Below are positions 38,755 to 46,177 of a stretch of 64,000 nucleotides of DNA, piece by piece. Both the position numbers and the translations under genes were made by a program. The stretch lies in NCBI GenBank assembly GCA_964252015.1, contig CAXULW010000008.1, positions 62,001 through 126,000 on the forward strand. Reading direction: 5' to 3'. Under the pieces are notes generated by a model. That model saw only the letters and a program-made list of their open reading frames with translations, made no database searches and was not told the origin of the DNA. Each line of letters starts with the position of its first letter. Position 1 is the first letter of the stretch. This stretch comes from CAXSBR01 sp964252015. Lineage in GTDB: Bacteria; Actinomycetota; Actinomycetes; Mycobacteriales; Jatrophihabitantaceae.

Positions 38755-39047
38755 GTGCTCATTCCTCCGGTGTTCAGGATCGCACCGGTTGCGGCGGTGC
38801 TGCGCTCGCCACGCAACCAGGCCAGCTGCGCGTGTACTTGCTGGTCTCGGTCCAGGCCGCGGGCGAGCCACGCCGCTTCGGTGGACGGGCAGGGCCACGG
38901 CAGGCCGTGGGCGCAGAGGTCCCAGCCCTCGGTGACGTCCGGGATGGGACACGGCGTGAGCCGTTGAGCGATCTGCTGCAGCCGCCGCTCGAGGTCTACG
39001 GCGGACCGGTCCGCAGCGCTGCCGGCCGCGGTGTGGAAGGCGGTCAT
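38751..39047 (-). CDS. Hypothetical small protein, 98 aa
   Basis: Contains CPIPDVTEGWDLCAHGLPWPCPSTEAAW, a Cys/Trp/Pro-rich segment (quoted in parts: CPIPDVTEGWDLC and HGLPWPC) recognised in small proteins of actinobacterial plasmids, with three Cys and a His that could bind zinc. Overlaps its neighbours by 4 bp upstream of the prepilin peptidase and 1 bp after the 62-residue gene, so it is part of one operon. Confidence 0.6.
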   Translation of the reverse strand: MTAFHTAAGSAADRSAVDLERRLQQIAQRLTPCPIPDVTEGWDLCAHGLPWPCPSTEAAWLARGLDRDQQVHAQLAWLRGERSTAATGAILNTGGMST

Positions 39048-39235
39048 CAGAGCGTCGCTCCTGCTATCGCTCGAGCCGGCTCGACGAGCGGGGCAATGAC
39101 CGCGAGGACCTCGCCTGCGGCTTCGAGCTTGCCGGCGGTGTCGTCGGCCTGGTCGTCGGTGCCGAAGGGGCCGACGAGGAAGTGGGCGGCTTCGGTGTGG
39201 GCGGTGGCGAATGTCGTGCAGTGGATGATCCACAT
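39047..39235 (-). CDS. Hypothetical small protein, 62 aa
   Basis: MWIIHCTTFATAHTEAAHF followed by an acidic helical tail (DDQADDTAGKLEAAGEVLAVIA). No known family. Accepted as real because its stop overlaps the next start and its frame is the only one with a protein-like composition here. First gene of the 39,235-38,092 operon. Confidence 0.5.
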   Translation of the reverse strand: MWIIHCTTFATAHTEAAHFLVGPFGTDDQADDTAGKLEAAGEVLAVIAPLVEPARAIAGATL

Positions 39236-39268
39236 GATCGGTGACCTCGGTTCGCTCGGGTGCGATGG

Positions 39269-39303
39269 GGGGAGAGGCCGCCCTGTTTCGGGCGGCCCCT
39301 CCC
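39269..39303 (-). terminator. Hairpin terminator after ssb
   Basis: GGGGAGAGGCCGCCC pairs with GGGCGGCCCCTCCC with one mismatch around the loop TGTTTC, 11 bp after the stop codon of ssb on the minus strand. Confidence 0.65.
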
Positions 39304-39313
39304 GCGTCGCGGG

Positions 39314-39694
39314 TCAGCTGGCGCTGACGGTCTCGGGAGTGCGGACGGGCGTGTACTTGGTCGACAGGCCGTGGTGGTCGGCGCTGATTCGGCGCCGCTG
39401 CCGGGTGGCGCCCTCGTTGTCGCGGTACTCCTCGACGTAGAGGTCGCCGGTGACCAGGAGCCGGGTGCCCTTGGCGGCGCTGGCCGCGAAGTGGATGGCC
39501 TGCTCCCCGGACACGGTGACCTCGTAGAAGGTCTTGCCGGTGTCCTCCCAGCTGTCGGTCTCGGCGTTGTAGCGGCGGTCGTTGACCGCGACGGTCACGT
39601 TGGAGATGGCGACGGGCTGGCCGGTTCGCTTGCTGGTGAACTCGCGCAGGGTGGCGTCGTTGGTGGCGTTGCCCTCGATGACGATGAAGCTCAT
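39314..39694 (-). CDS. ssb: Single-stranded DNA-binding protein, 126 aa
   Basis: OB-fold features: MSFIVIEGNATNDATLRE at the start, ISNVTVAVNDR, then WEDTGKTFYEVTVSGEQA and KGTRLLVTGDLYVEEYRD, all matching bacterial SSB. The flexible linker and acidic tip (DDDIPF type) are missing: the protein ends at about residue 126 with Thr/Pro/Ser-rich sequence. This is an element-borne short SSB that may coat transferred DNA rather than recruit host replication proteins. Start ATG at 39694; the longer frame upstream is shadow. Confidence 0.88.
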   Translation of the reverse strand: MSFIVIEGNATNDATLREFTSKRTGQPVAISNVTVAVNDRRYNAETDSWEDTGKTFYEVTVSGEQAIHFAASAAKGTRLLVTGDLYVEEYRDNEGATRQRRRISADHHGLSTKYTPVRTPETVSAS

Positions 39695-39823
39695 GACGGT
39701 GGTCCTTTCGGTCGGTGCCTCCCGGGCTGTCCGGGTTGGCGGTCGATGGAGTTGGAGTCCCAGCGGGAGAGGGTTCTTCGGGTCGGTGTGCCTTTCGGCT
39801 GACCCCTTGCGTTTACCTCCCCC

Positions 39824-39945
39824 GCCGGGCAAGGAGAGAGAAGGGGCCGTACACAGCGGCCGGAGCGCAAGGTGGAGCGCCCGCAGCGCAGCGAGGACGA
39901 ACGACCTTGCACGCAGGTCGCGCGGCCCAGACTCGAATGCCCGGT
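39824..39945. repeat. Structured repeat R1, 130 bp before ssb
   Basis: Outer arms GCCGGGCA (39,824) and TGCCCGGT (39,938) pair. Inner arms GCAAGGT (39,867-39,873) and ACCTTGC (39,904-39,910) pair perfectly. Shares GCGGCCGGAGCGCAAG and GCAGGTCG with R3. The GTCAC core is replaced here. The surrounding 39,700-40,296 has no gene I can support. Confidence 0.75.
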
Positions 39946-40296
39946 GTGGGGTGGGGACCGCGACCAGGTGTCGAGCGTGGCAGCGGCCAATCGGGCCTCG
40001 CGCGTGAGACTCCCGCAGCGTGCGCCGGTGCGGGTGGCGACGTTAGGAACGCTTGGCGTGAGCCTCGTATGGCTGGGCGTGTAAAACGCGACCGGCGCTG
40101 GCGTGGGCCAGCAGCTATCTCACCTCCTCCAGTGGGCCTCTCCGCACTGGACGTGCGGGACAGACCACCGGAAGTGACATGCGCGCCGAGATCTCCGCGC
40201 GCCCGCCGGTGGGGCTCAGTGATGAGTGCGCTCCGAATGTCCGCTCGACAGGCAAGCCGGTCTGGCGGCCTGCGCGACAGGTGTCGGGCGGGTCAG

Positions 40297-40761
40297 TTAG
40301 CGGCCGACTCGCCGGCCGGGGGGCAGCTCGACGTCCTCTCCTCCGGTCATGTCGCCGTGCTGCCGCTCGTACTGGTCGACGTAGTCGCGCAGCAGGTGGC
40401 GTCCGAACTCGCTCCACCCCTCGATGCCGTCGGGGCTGTGGAGCTGGTGCCTGTAGATCGCTCGCAGCGCGTAGTAGACGTCGTCGTCGAGGCCGCGGAC
40501 GATAAATTTCGGCTTGGCGTCGTAGGCGGCCCGCGCGGCCAGCTGGGCCTCGCTGACGGGTTGCGCCACGCGCCGGCGCCGCCCGGACCCGCCACGTTCG
40601 GCACCATCGGATCCGATAGCACCTGATGTGTCCGATTGGCGCGGGGTGGTTTCGGCCGGCGCTGCGGGTGTGGCCGGGTTGGGGGCCACGTAGGTGCCGT
40701 GGTCGCCGCGCTTGGATCCAGTGCGGCGGCGTACCTCCATCGGCTGCGGGCTGCTGGTCAT
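40297..40761 (-). CDS. Small ParA partner protein, 154 aa
   Basis: Starts 4 bp before the parA stop (ATGA), so it is translationally coupled to parA. The N-terminal 75 residues are disordered and basic, with GSGRRRRVAQPVS. The C-terminal 75 residues (PKFIVRGLDDDVYYALRAIY, then WSEFGRHLLRDYVDQYE) read as a ribbon-helix-helix-like or helical DNA-binding unit. Small centromere-binding proteins of this plan follow parA in many actinobacterial plasmids. A sequence resembling the element operator lies inside this gene on the opposite strand (40,607-40,630). Confidence 0.65.
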   Translation of the reverse strand: MTSSPQPMEVRRRTGSKRGDHGTYVAPNPATPAAPAETTPRQSDTSGAIGSDGAERGGSGRRRRVAQPVSEAQLAARAAYDAKPKFIVRGLDDDVYYALRAIYRHQLHSPDGIEGWSEFGRHLLRDYVDQYERQHGDMTGGEDVELPPGRRVGR

Positions 40762-41600
40762 CGGTGCGCCTCCTCGAGCGGTGATGCGGTTCGGGCGGGA
40801 TCGGTGGGCTCGGGCACCTTGGGGTCCAGGGCCCGGGCGATCTGCTGGTAGAAGCCGAGCAGTCGTCGCGCGGCCGGGTGGTTGACGTCGGCGACGTCGG
40901 CGCCGGCGTCCGTGGTGCGCATGACCGTGGTCCAGCGCGGCACGACGGTGGGCATAACGACCACCGGCGGATCGCCGCCGGTGAGTTGCTGGCGGATCTC
41001 GACCGCTCGGCGAACGTGGATCTCCTCGTTCTTGTCGTACTTGTTGATCAGCACCCCGGCGACCGAGAGCAGCGGGTTGAGCTGCTCGCGGATCGAGTCG
41101 ATGGTGTCGAGCAGCTTGCCGACACCCCGCCCTGAGTACAGCTCCGGTTCGGTGATGATGAGGACCTGGTGGGCTGCCACCAGGGCGTTGACGGTGAGCA
41201 GGCTCAGTGACGGTGGGCAGTCGACGAGGATGTCGTCGTAGTCCTCGGCGACGTCGCCGAGGGCTTTGGCCAGACGGCGTTCCCGGCCAACGCCGGCGAT
41301 CACGAGGTCGTTGGCCAGCAGGGCCAGGTCGTCGTTGGCCGGCATCACGTCGATGTGCTCGACGTCGCTGCTGGTGATGGCGGCGGTCAGCGTGGTGTGG
41401 GCGTTGGTGCCGATCACGTCGTAGAGGCTGGCCAGCTCCTCGCCCTTGGCGCCGAGGAAGTGGAAGGTGAGCGCGCCCTGCTCATCGATGTCGACGAGCA
41501 GCACCCGGCGGCCGACGCGGGCGAGCGCGCGGCCGAGGTTGATGGTGGTCGTCGTCTTGCCGACGCCACCTTTCTGGTTGACCACGGCGGTGATCTGCAT
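40758..41600 (-). CDS. parA: ParA partition ATPase, 280 aa
   Basis: Deviant Walker A VNQKGGVGKTTTTINLG at residues about 6-22, Walker A' LLVDIDEQG, and the switch region DDILVDCPPSLSLLT at about residue 113. Typical small ParA length without an N-terminal helix-turn-helix. Start ATG at 41600 is chosen because the protein family begins exactly with M-hydrophobic-AVVNQKGG; the longer frame runs through the operator motif. Operates with the small partner downstream and the ParB-like protein further on to segregate the circular element. Confidence 0.92.
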   Translation of the reverse strand: MQITAVVNQKGGVGKTTTTINLGRALARVGRRVLLVDIDEQGALTFHFLGAKGEELASLYDVIGTNAHTTLTAAITSSDVEHIDVMPANDDLALLANDLVIAGVGRERRLAKALGDVAEDYDDILVDCPPSLSLLTVNALVAAHQVLIITEPELYSGRGVGKLLDTIDSIREQLNPLLSVAGVLINKYDKNEEIHVRRAVEIRQQLTGGDPPVVVMPTVVPRWTTVMRTTDAGADVADVNHPAARRLLGFYQQIARALDPKVPEPTDPARTASPLEEAHR

Positions 41601-41620
41601 CCGGGACCCCTTGACGGGTG

Positions 41621-41664
41621 GTATCGGTGTCATCGGAATCATAAGGTCCTATCGGTTCTGATAC
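41621..41664 (-). promoter_or_regulatory. Element operator motif before parA
   Basis: Read toward parA: TATCAGAACCGATAGGACC, then ATTCCGATGACACCGATACC, a double version of the consensus. It ends 21 bp before the ATG. Confidence 0.65.
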
Positions 41665-41747
41665 GCCCAGGCCGGGCGGCGTGTCGAGTGGTCGGTTTTG
41701 CAGGTGCGCCGGCCTCTGTCGCCGGCGGTGACGTGGGGGGATCAGAG

Positions 41748-41789
41748 CGCGCGCCCGGGCCGGCCTCTGTCGCCAGGCCCGGGCGCGCG
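41748..41789 (-). terminator. 14-bp hairpin after the ArdC-like gene
   Basis: CGCGCGCCCGGGCC (41,748-41,761) pairs perfectly with 41,776-41,789 around a 14-base loop, 7 bp past the stop codon. The motif GGCCTCTGTCGCC occurs twice here, once in the loop and once at 41,710. Confidence 0.7.
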
Positions 41790-41795
41790 GAACCG

Positions 41796-42722
41796 TCAGG
41801 CCGCGTTTACCTCCTCCCCCGTGCCGGCCGTGCTGGTGTCGGCGTCGTTCTCGTCGGTGTCGTCCTCGTCCAGGCCGAGGGCGGCGGCGATGGTGTTGAC
41901 CGCCCGCAGAACGTTGGTGGCGGCCGCGGTGAAGACGTCGCGGTCCGCGCGAGCCCAGCCCGCGACGTAACTGACCGAGCTCGCGTCGGCGTCCATGCCG
42001 AGCAGCCCGGCGAGCACGTAGGCGGTGGACTCGGCCTCGGTCTCGCACACGCCGCGGTGCGCGACGTACTCGGCGTCGTCCTCGTGCAGCAGGGCGTGCG
42101 CGGTCTCGTGCAGCAGCACCATCAGCCGGGCGGCGGGCTCAAGGTTGGCCTCGGTGGCAACGATGTGGCGGCGGTGGTCGGTGTAGCCCTCCATCGTTCC
42201 GGCCAGCGGCAGCTCCCGCACGCTCCAGCCGTCGCCCTCGAGCCATCGGATGAGCCGGTCGAGCATCCCGGCCGGGCCGTCGCCGGTTGGCAGCTCGTAG
42301 TCGAGGCTGGGCACCGGGTCGCCGTCGGTCTGGGACACGTCGAACACGCTCAGCACTGGGAAGCGGGCGATGCGGTCCTCGACCTCCTCGCCGGTGGTCG
42401 GGTCGGTCTTGGTGACCTTCTTGGTGGAGTAGCCGAGGATCTTGATTGCCTTCTCGCCCTTGCGGACCTGGCGGCCGAGCTGCTGCCACTTGCGGAACCC
42501 CGCGACGCGGGTCGCGTGCGGGCATTGCATCGCTATGAGCATCAGGTTGTTGAAGCTGTAGCGGCGGAATGCCGTCATGAACTGCAGGTAGGCGATCCAC
42601 TCGGCGGAGTCGGCCAGCGTCGCGACCTTCTCCCCCAGGCTGTCCAGCAGCGCTTGCCGCTCGGCCTGGCGTTGCTCTGGGCTCTTGCGCTGGTGTCCCC
42701 CGCGCGTCGTCGTCCGTGCCAT
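41796..42722 (-). CDS. ArdC-like antirestriction/ssDNA-binding metallopeptidase, 308 aa
   Basis: The N-terminal domain (FMTAFRRYSFNNLMLI, QCPHATRVAGFRKW, LGRQVRKGEKAIKILGY) is the ArdC-type single-stranded-DNA-binding domain. The C-terminal domain carries a zinc-peptidase motif HETAHALLH at about residues 205-213 and a downstream Glu region ETEAESTAYVLAGLLGM. ArdC proteins protect incoming plasmid DNA against restriction during conjugation. Ends in an acidic tail. Start ATG at 42722 (MARTTTRGGHQRKSP) is preferred because the operator and ribosome binding site AGAGAGGA come just before it. Confidence 0.85.
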   Translation of the reverse strand: MARTTTRGGHQRKSPEQRQAERQALLDSLGEKVATLADSAEWIAYLQFMTAFRRYSFNNLMLIAMQCPHATRVAGFRKWQQLGRQVRKGEKAIKILGYSTKKVTKTDPTTGEEVEDRIARFPVLSVFDVSQTDGDPVPSLDYELPTGDGPAGMLDRLIRWLEGDGWSVRELPLAGTMEGYTDHRRHIVATEANLEPAARLMVLLHETAHALLHEDDAEYVAHRGVCETEAESTAYVLAGLLGMDADASSVSYVAGWARADRDVFTAAATNVLRAVNTIAAALGLDEDDTDENDADTSTAGTGEEVNAA

Positions 42723-42744
42723 CTGTCCGGTCCTCTCTTGTCGG

Positions 42745-42768
42745 TATCGGGTGCTATCGGTGCTGATA
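42745..42768 (-). promoter_or_regulatory. Element operator motif before the ArdC-like gene
   Basis: TATCAGCACCGATA followed by GCACCCGATA, 23 bp before the ATG. Confidence 0.65.
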
Positions 42769-42807
42769 TGGCTGGTGGGTTGTGGTGCCCCCGCATTTCC
42801 CTCCCAC

Positions 42808-42945
42808 CACCTGGCGCAGTGGCTCATCGGCCCAGGTCCGGGGCGGGCGGCAAGGGCCGGGCGCAGCCTGGTCACGGGTGACGTGGAGCGTGAGCGGAGC
42901 GCCCTTGTCGCTCGACCCGGCCGGCCGACACTGAGACGCCAGGTG
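42808..42945. repeat. Structured repeat R2, upstream of the ArdC-like gene
   Basis: Outer arms CACCTGGCG (42,808) and CGCCAGGTG (42,937) are perfect, with a further CAGTG/CACTG pair just inside. Inner arms GCAAGGGC (42,850) and GCCCTTGT (42,901) pair with one wobble. Centre GGTCACGGGTGACG at 42,870. Confidence 0.85.
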
Positions 42946-43036
42946 GGGGAGGGATGCGCGCCGGGTGGCGCAGCCTGCGAGCCGGCCGGGGCGGTGAATC
43001 GGTGCGTAGCTCGTGCTGGCTCGCGCTGCGGCTCGG

Positions 43037-43059
43037 TATCGGGTGTTGTCGGTTCCGAT
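43037..43059 (-). promoter_or_regulatory. Element operator motif after parB
   Basis: ATCGGAACCGACA plus ACACCCGATA. No gene starts nearby on the minus strand; it lies between the parB terminator and R2 and may serve the same leader. Confidence 0.5.
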
Positions 43060-43062
43060 TTG

Positions 43063-43091
43063 GTGGGGCCGGTCGGACGGACCGGCCCCAC
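43063..43091 (-). terminator. 12-bp hairpin terminator after parB
   Basis: GTGGGGCCGGTC and GACCGGCCCCAC are perfectly complementary around GGACG, 9 bp after the parB stop codon. Confidence 0.75.
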
Positions 43092-43100
43092 CCGGAGGGC

Positions 43101-44567
43101 CTACGTGCGTTTGCCCTTCTTGCTCGGTCCGGCCAGGGCCTCGACCTCGGCCAGCGGGTAGCCGTTGTCGGCGAGCCAGCCGAAGTAGCGGCGGTCGGCG
43201 CTCATGGGGGAGCGCCAGGTGTCGACCCGCGTGCCGTCCTCGTACGCGGCCAGTACGACGACCAGGGCGATCAGCAGCGCGCGGGCGTCGGTGGCCTCGG
43301 CTGCCGCCTGCTCGATTGCCTCACGGCTGCCCAGCCCGAGCAGGTCGGCCGCGAGCGGGACGGAGGACTCCATGGCCTTGCGGACGAAGACGCTGTCCGT
43401 GGTCAGGGCGGTGGTGACCAGCGCGGCCGCGCCCTTGGGTGCGGTCTTGCGTGCTGCTAGTGCCCGCAGCCAGTCGCGCCGGATGGGTTCGGCCTCGCGC
43501 CACGCCTTGTTGTTGGCCAGGGTCGTTCTCCGCTGCTGTCGCGCGGCCTCCTGCGCGGCCTCTTGCGCGGCCTCGTCGGTCTCGCCAGCGGCGGTGCCGG
43601 TGGGCGCGCGGCGGTCGCCGTAGCGGCTTTGGTGCCCGAACTCGGCGGGGTTGGTGCACGCGTAGACGGCGATCCAGGTGAGCTGCCACCCGTCGTCCTG
43701 CCCGTCCTCGTCGTCCTCGTCGTCCGGGTCCGCCTCGGCGGCGCTGTCGGCTGCGGCGGATGCCGCCGCTGTCTGCACCCAGTCCTCGCTGAGGTAGGCC
43801 GCGTGGCCGGGGCACTGGGCGTGGCGGGCCGAGTCCAGGGGCGTGCCCTCGGCGTCGGTCAGGCTGTCTAGGCGTAGCCGGTAGTCCGGTCGCCCGTCGA
43901 GCACGGTCACGCCCGACTCGGTGAGCGCGTCCAGCAGGGCGGCGCGTCCGCGCGCTCGGTCGCGGTCCTCGGCTGCGCTCTGCGCGGCCCGTTGGAACTG
44001 CACGTCGCCTTGCTTCGCGGCGGCGACCAGGGCCTTTACTGCCTCGGTGTCGTCCTCGAAGTCCGCGATGACGGCGCTCTGCTCCAAGGTGAGGAAGTCA
44101 TAGCGCGCGGTTGCGGCCCGGGCGAGCTGGCTGCCGCGTACGGCCAGGGCGCTCTCGACGTGCTTCTTTGGCGAGCGCAGTCGCCGGGCGATGGTCGCCG
44201 CCGACAGGCCGAGCAGCGCGAGCTGGTCCACGACGCCGACCTGCTCGACGTTGGTCAGAGCGGCACGGTGCTGGTTCTCGTGCCACTGACGGGCGATGCG
44301 GTCGGCCTCGTCGTCGTCCTCGGTCCCGGCAATGAATACCGGCACCAGCGGCTGTCCGGCTTCGATCGCGGCGAGGGTGCGCCGGTGGCCGTGGCGCACA
44401 CGGATCTGTTCGTCGCCGGTGCGCAGCGCCACGATCGGCTCGATGACGCCGTGGTCCTTGATGGAGGCCACGAAGTCCTTGTCCAGCTTGGCCTCGCGGA
44501 TGTTCAGGTCGACCAGCAGTGTGGCCGGGTCCAGCAGTTCGAGCGTCGGTTCAGCGACGGTCGTCAT
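43101..44567 (-). CDS. parB: ParB/RepB/Spo0J-family protein, 488 aa
   Basis: Starts with the ParB nuclease-like N-terminal domain: SIKDHGVIEPIVALR, then RHGHRRTLAAIEAG (the RGHRR-type CTP/DNA box with a GHRR) and ENQHRAALTNVEQ. A helix-turn-helix follows (LGLSAATIARRLRSPKKHVE). The long C-terminal region has an acidic stretch (DPDDEDDEDGQDD) and helical repeats. Larger than host ParB (about 300 residues), like other ICE and plasmid ParB-like proteins. Not adjacent to parA, which is 1.5 kb away with the ArdC-like gene between. Confidence 0.85.
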   Translation of the reverse strand: MTTVAEPTLELLDPATLLVDLNIREAKLDKDFVASIKDHGVIEPIVALRTGDEQIRVRHGHRRTLAAIEAGQPLVPVFIAGTEDDDEADRIARQWHENQHRAALTNVEQVGVVDQLALLGLSAATIARRLRSPKKHVESALAVRGSQLARAATARYDFLTLEQSAVIADFEDDTEAVKALVAAAKQGDVQFQRAAQSAAEDRDRARGRAALLDALTESGVTVLDGRPDYRLRLDSLTDAEGTPLDSARHAQCPGHAAYLSEDWVQTAAASAAADSAAEADPDDEDDEDGQDDGWQLTWIAVYACTNPAEFGHQSRYGDRRAPTGTAAGETDEAAQEAAQEAARQQRRTTLANNKAWREAEPIRRDWLRALAARKTAPKGAAALVTTALTTDSVFVRKAMESSVPLAADLLGLGSREAIEQAAAEATDARALLIALVVVLAAYEDGTRVDTWRSPMSADRRYFGWLADNGYPLAEVEALAGPSKKGKRT

Positions 44568-44593
44568 GGGTGACTCCTTCCGAGTCGTTGAGA

Positions 44594-44618
44594 TATCGGG
44601 TCCTATCGGAACCGATAC
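44594..44618 (-). promoter_or_regulatory. Element operator motif before parB
   Basis: GTATCGGTTCCGATA followed by GGACCCGATA, 27 bp before the ATG. A GGAAGGAG ribosome binding site lies between. Confidence 0.7.
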
Positions 44619-44652
44619 GGGGTGGGCGGTGACCCCGGCGGGGTCGCTCGAC

Positions 44653-44940
44653 TCACTCCGTGGGCTTGGTGTGGTCCACGCCGTAGATCACGTGCGCTGG
44701 CCGGGGGCGGCGGGTCGTGCGGGCGGGCCGGTCGGCGGGGACCAAGTGGAAGCTGGCGCGCGCGTCGGACATGACGGCGTTGACGCCGTAGGTGCCGTCC
44801 GGGCGCGCGAACACGGCGGTGACGTGCGCGTCGGCCAGGATGGTGCCGCGCTCGCTCATGTAGAGCACCTGGACGCGGTCTTCGACGAGGTACGGCGGTC
44901 GGGCGGCGGGGGTGGAGTCGGCCTCGTGGGCGGCGGTCAT
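44653..44940 (-). CDS. Hypothetical small protein, 95 aa
   Basis: LVEDRVQVLYMSERGTILADAHVTAVF, quoted as VLYMSERGTILADAHVTAVF, suggests a small beta-rich domain like ligand- or nucleic acid-binding barrels; the rest is basic and ends in VIYGVDHTKPTE. Start ATG at 44940 preceded by GGAGCAC; the operator motif ends 16 bp upstream. Unknown function. Confidence 0.6.
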   Translation of the reverse strand: MTAAHEADSTPAARPPYLVEDRVQVLYMSERGTILADAHVTAVFARPDGTYGVNAVMSDARASFHLVPADRPARTTRRPRPAHVIYGVDHTKPTE

Positions 44941-44955
44941 GGTGTGCTCCTCGGG

Positions 44956-44978
44956 AATCGGGTGGTATCGGTACCGAT
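44956..44978 (-). promoter_or_regulatory. Element operator motif before the 95-aa gene
   Basis: ATCGGTACCGATA (a perfect palindrome at the centre) followed by CCACCCGATT, 16 bp before the ATG. Confidence 0.7.
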
Positions 44979-44993
44979 GGGATGTGCGCGGGC

Positions 44994-45275
44994 TCAGAGG
45001 GCGCGCTGGAGGGTCCGCGCGGCCAGGGCCTGCTCGTCCAGCTCGTGCGCGTGCGGCGCGCGGTGTGGCTCGGCGGTGTCGGCTACGGCTTCCAGCAGCA
45101 GGCAGGCCACGCGGACGTGTTCGGCGCAGGTCACCAGCGCGTCGCGGATGACCTTGGAGTGGGGACGGTCGGCCAGGCTGTCGATGCTCTTGAACGCGGG
45201 GCGCAGCAGGGCGTCCAGGGCGGTTACAGCGCCGCGCAGCTCGGCCGTTGCCTCGTCCTCGGTCAGGTCGGTCAT
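44994..45275 (-). CDS. Hypothetical helical small protein, 93 aa
   Basis: Start ATG at 45275 (MTDLTEDEATAELRG) with AAAGGAGAG before it. All-helical composition (ALDALLRPAFKSIDSL, CAEHVRVACLLLEAVAD), possibly a four-helix unit. The operator lies about 77 bp upstream rather than next to the start. Unknown function. Confidence 0.6.
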   Translation of the reverse strand: MTDLTEDEATAELRGAVTALDALLRPAFKSIDSLADRPHSKVIRDALVTCAEHVRVACLLLEAVADTAEPHRAPHAHELDEQALAARTLQRAL

Positions 45276-45351
45276 GAGTGCTCTCCTTTGGCTCGGGTGG
45301 GCCGGTGCTTGGTCGACGTGCGGGATCGGGGCACGAAGGGGACACGAAACA

Positions 45352-45374
45352 CCGGGTGCTATCGGTACCGATAC
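45352..45374 (-). promoter_or_regulatory. Element operator motif, perfect palindrome, before the 93-aa gene
   Basis: GTATCGGTACCGATA followed by GCACCCGG. TATCGGTACCGATA is a perfect 14-bp palindrome. Confidence 0.75.
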
Positions 45375-45402
45375 GGACCGGGAGAGGAGTGACCCCCGTT
45401 TT

Positions 45403-45551
45403 CTCCCCCACCTCGCATGCAGTTCCTGGGGCCGGTAAGGGCGGCCGGAGCGCAAGAGCCGGCGTAGCCGGTCACGGGTGACGCGGAGCGCCAGCGGAGC
45501 GCTCTTGCGTGCAGGTCGCCCCGGCCCATACTGAAATGCGAGGTGGGGGAG
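45403..45551. repeat. Structured repeat R3, best copy
   Basis: Outer arms of 16 bp (45,403-45,418 with 45,536-45,551, CTCCCCCACCTCGCAT and its complement) are perfect. Inner arms GCGCAAGAGC (45,450) and GCTCTTGCGT (45,501) pair over ten bases with one wobble. Centre GGTCACGGGTGACG at 45,470. Directly upstream of an operator motif. Confidence 0.9.
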
Positions 45552-45739
45552 GAAAGGGTCGAGCGGCGCAGCCTGCGGAGCCGGTCGAGCTGAGCACAGT
45601 GCGCAGCACCGCTTTGCCTGTCCGTCAGGTGCCGCTGCGGCCGGCGCACTCCTCCTGTCGGCGGTGCTCGGGTTTGCCGGTCACTTTGACTTGATAGGGT
45701 CACGGCGTCACGATCGCCGGGCACGTCGGCATCCTTGCC

Positions 45740-45877
45740 ACCGTCTCTCATCCCCATCGGATAGCAGCGCATGCCCGGATTGCGGAGTCTCAGCAACAGG
45801 CCGCCGTACAGCTGCTGAAACTCCTTCTCGCTCAGGCGTTGGATGCAGGTAGCGCCACGAGTTGTTCGGCTGCTCAC
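45740..45877 (-). pseudogene. Possible N-terminal remnant of a restriction-endonuclease-like protein
   Basis: About 45 residues (LSEKEFQQLYGGLLLRL then YPMGMRDGGKDADV) resemble the first helix and strand of PD-(D/E)XK domains with a GGRDG-like motif. The frame then runs into the region around R3 and stops looking like protein. Too short to be sure. Confidence 0.25.
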
Positions 45878-46177
45878 TCGCCGGTGTCACTAGTCGAAAC
45901 CGGACGTTCCTCCGCGTGCCGCGTGGTCACAGCGGCCAGCCCTGCGTTGAGAGGCGAATCCGGAGCGCTGGAGCGGCGTGACTCCACTTTTGGGGACCCC
46001 GTGCCGACAACACTGGGCCGGACGCGCGGGGCGCCATCCTTCGTCGGGCAACCCGCCGCGCATCGGTCCCCGAACGCTTGCGAACACCGCCGGGGTCGGA
46101 TGCCTAAGCGTGTGGGATGCGGACAATAGCCAAGTATGAGAGTTGGTAAAAGCCAAATCGCTTGTTAGGGTCTCGGC

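Noticed and set aside
39700..40296. A 303-codon plus-strand frame covering the region before ssb
   Set aside because: It crosses R1, the parA-partner gene and its start in shadow composition. No ribosome binding site.
45359..45877. A 172-codon minus-strand gene upstream of the 93-aa gene
   Set aside because: Only its first 45 residues look like protein; the rest is the translation of structured repeat R3 and the operator motif.
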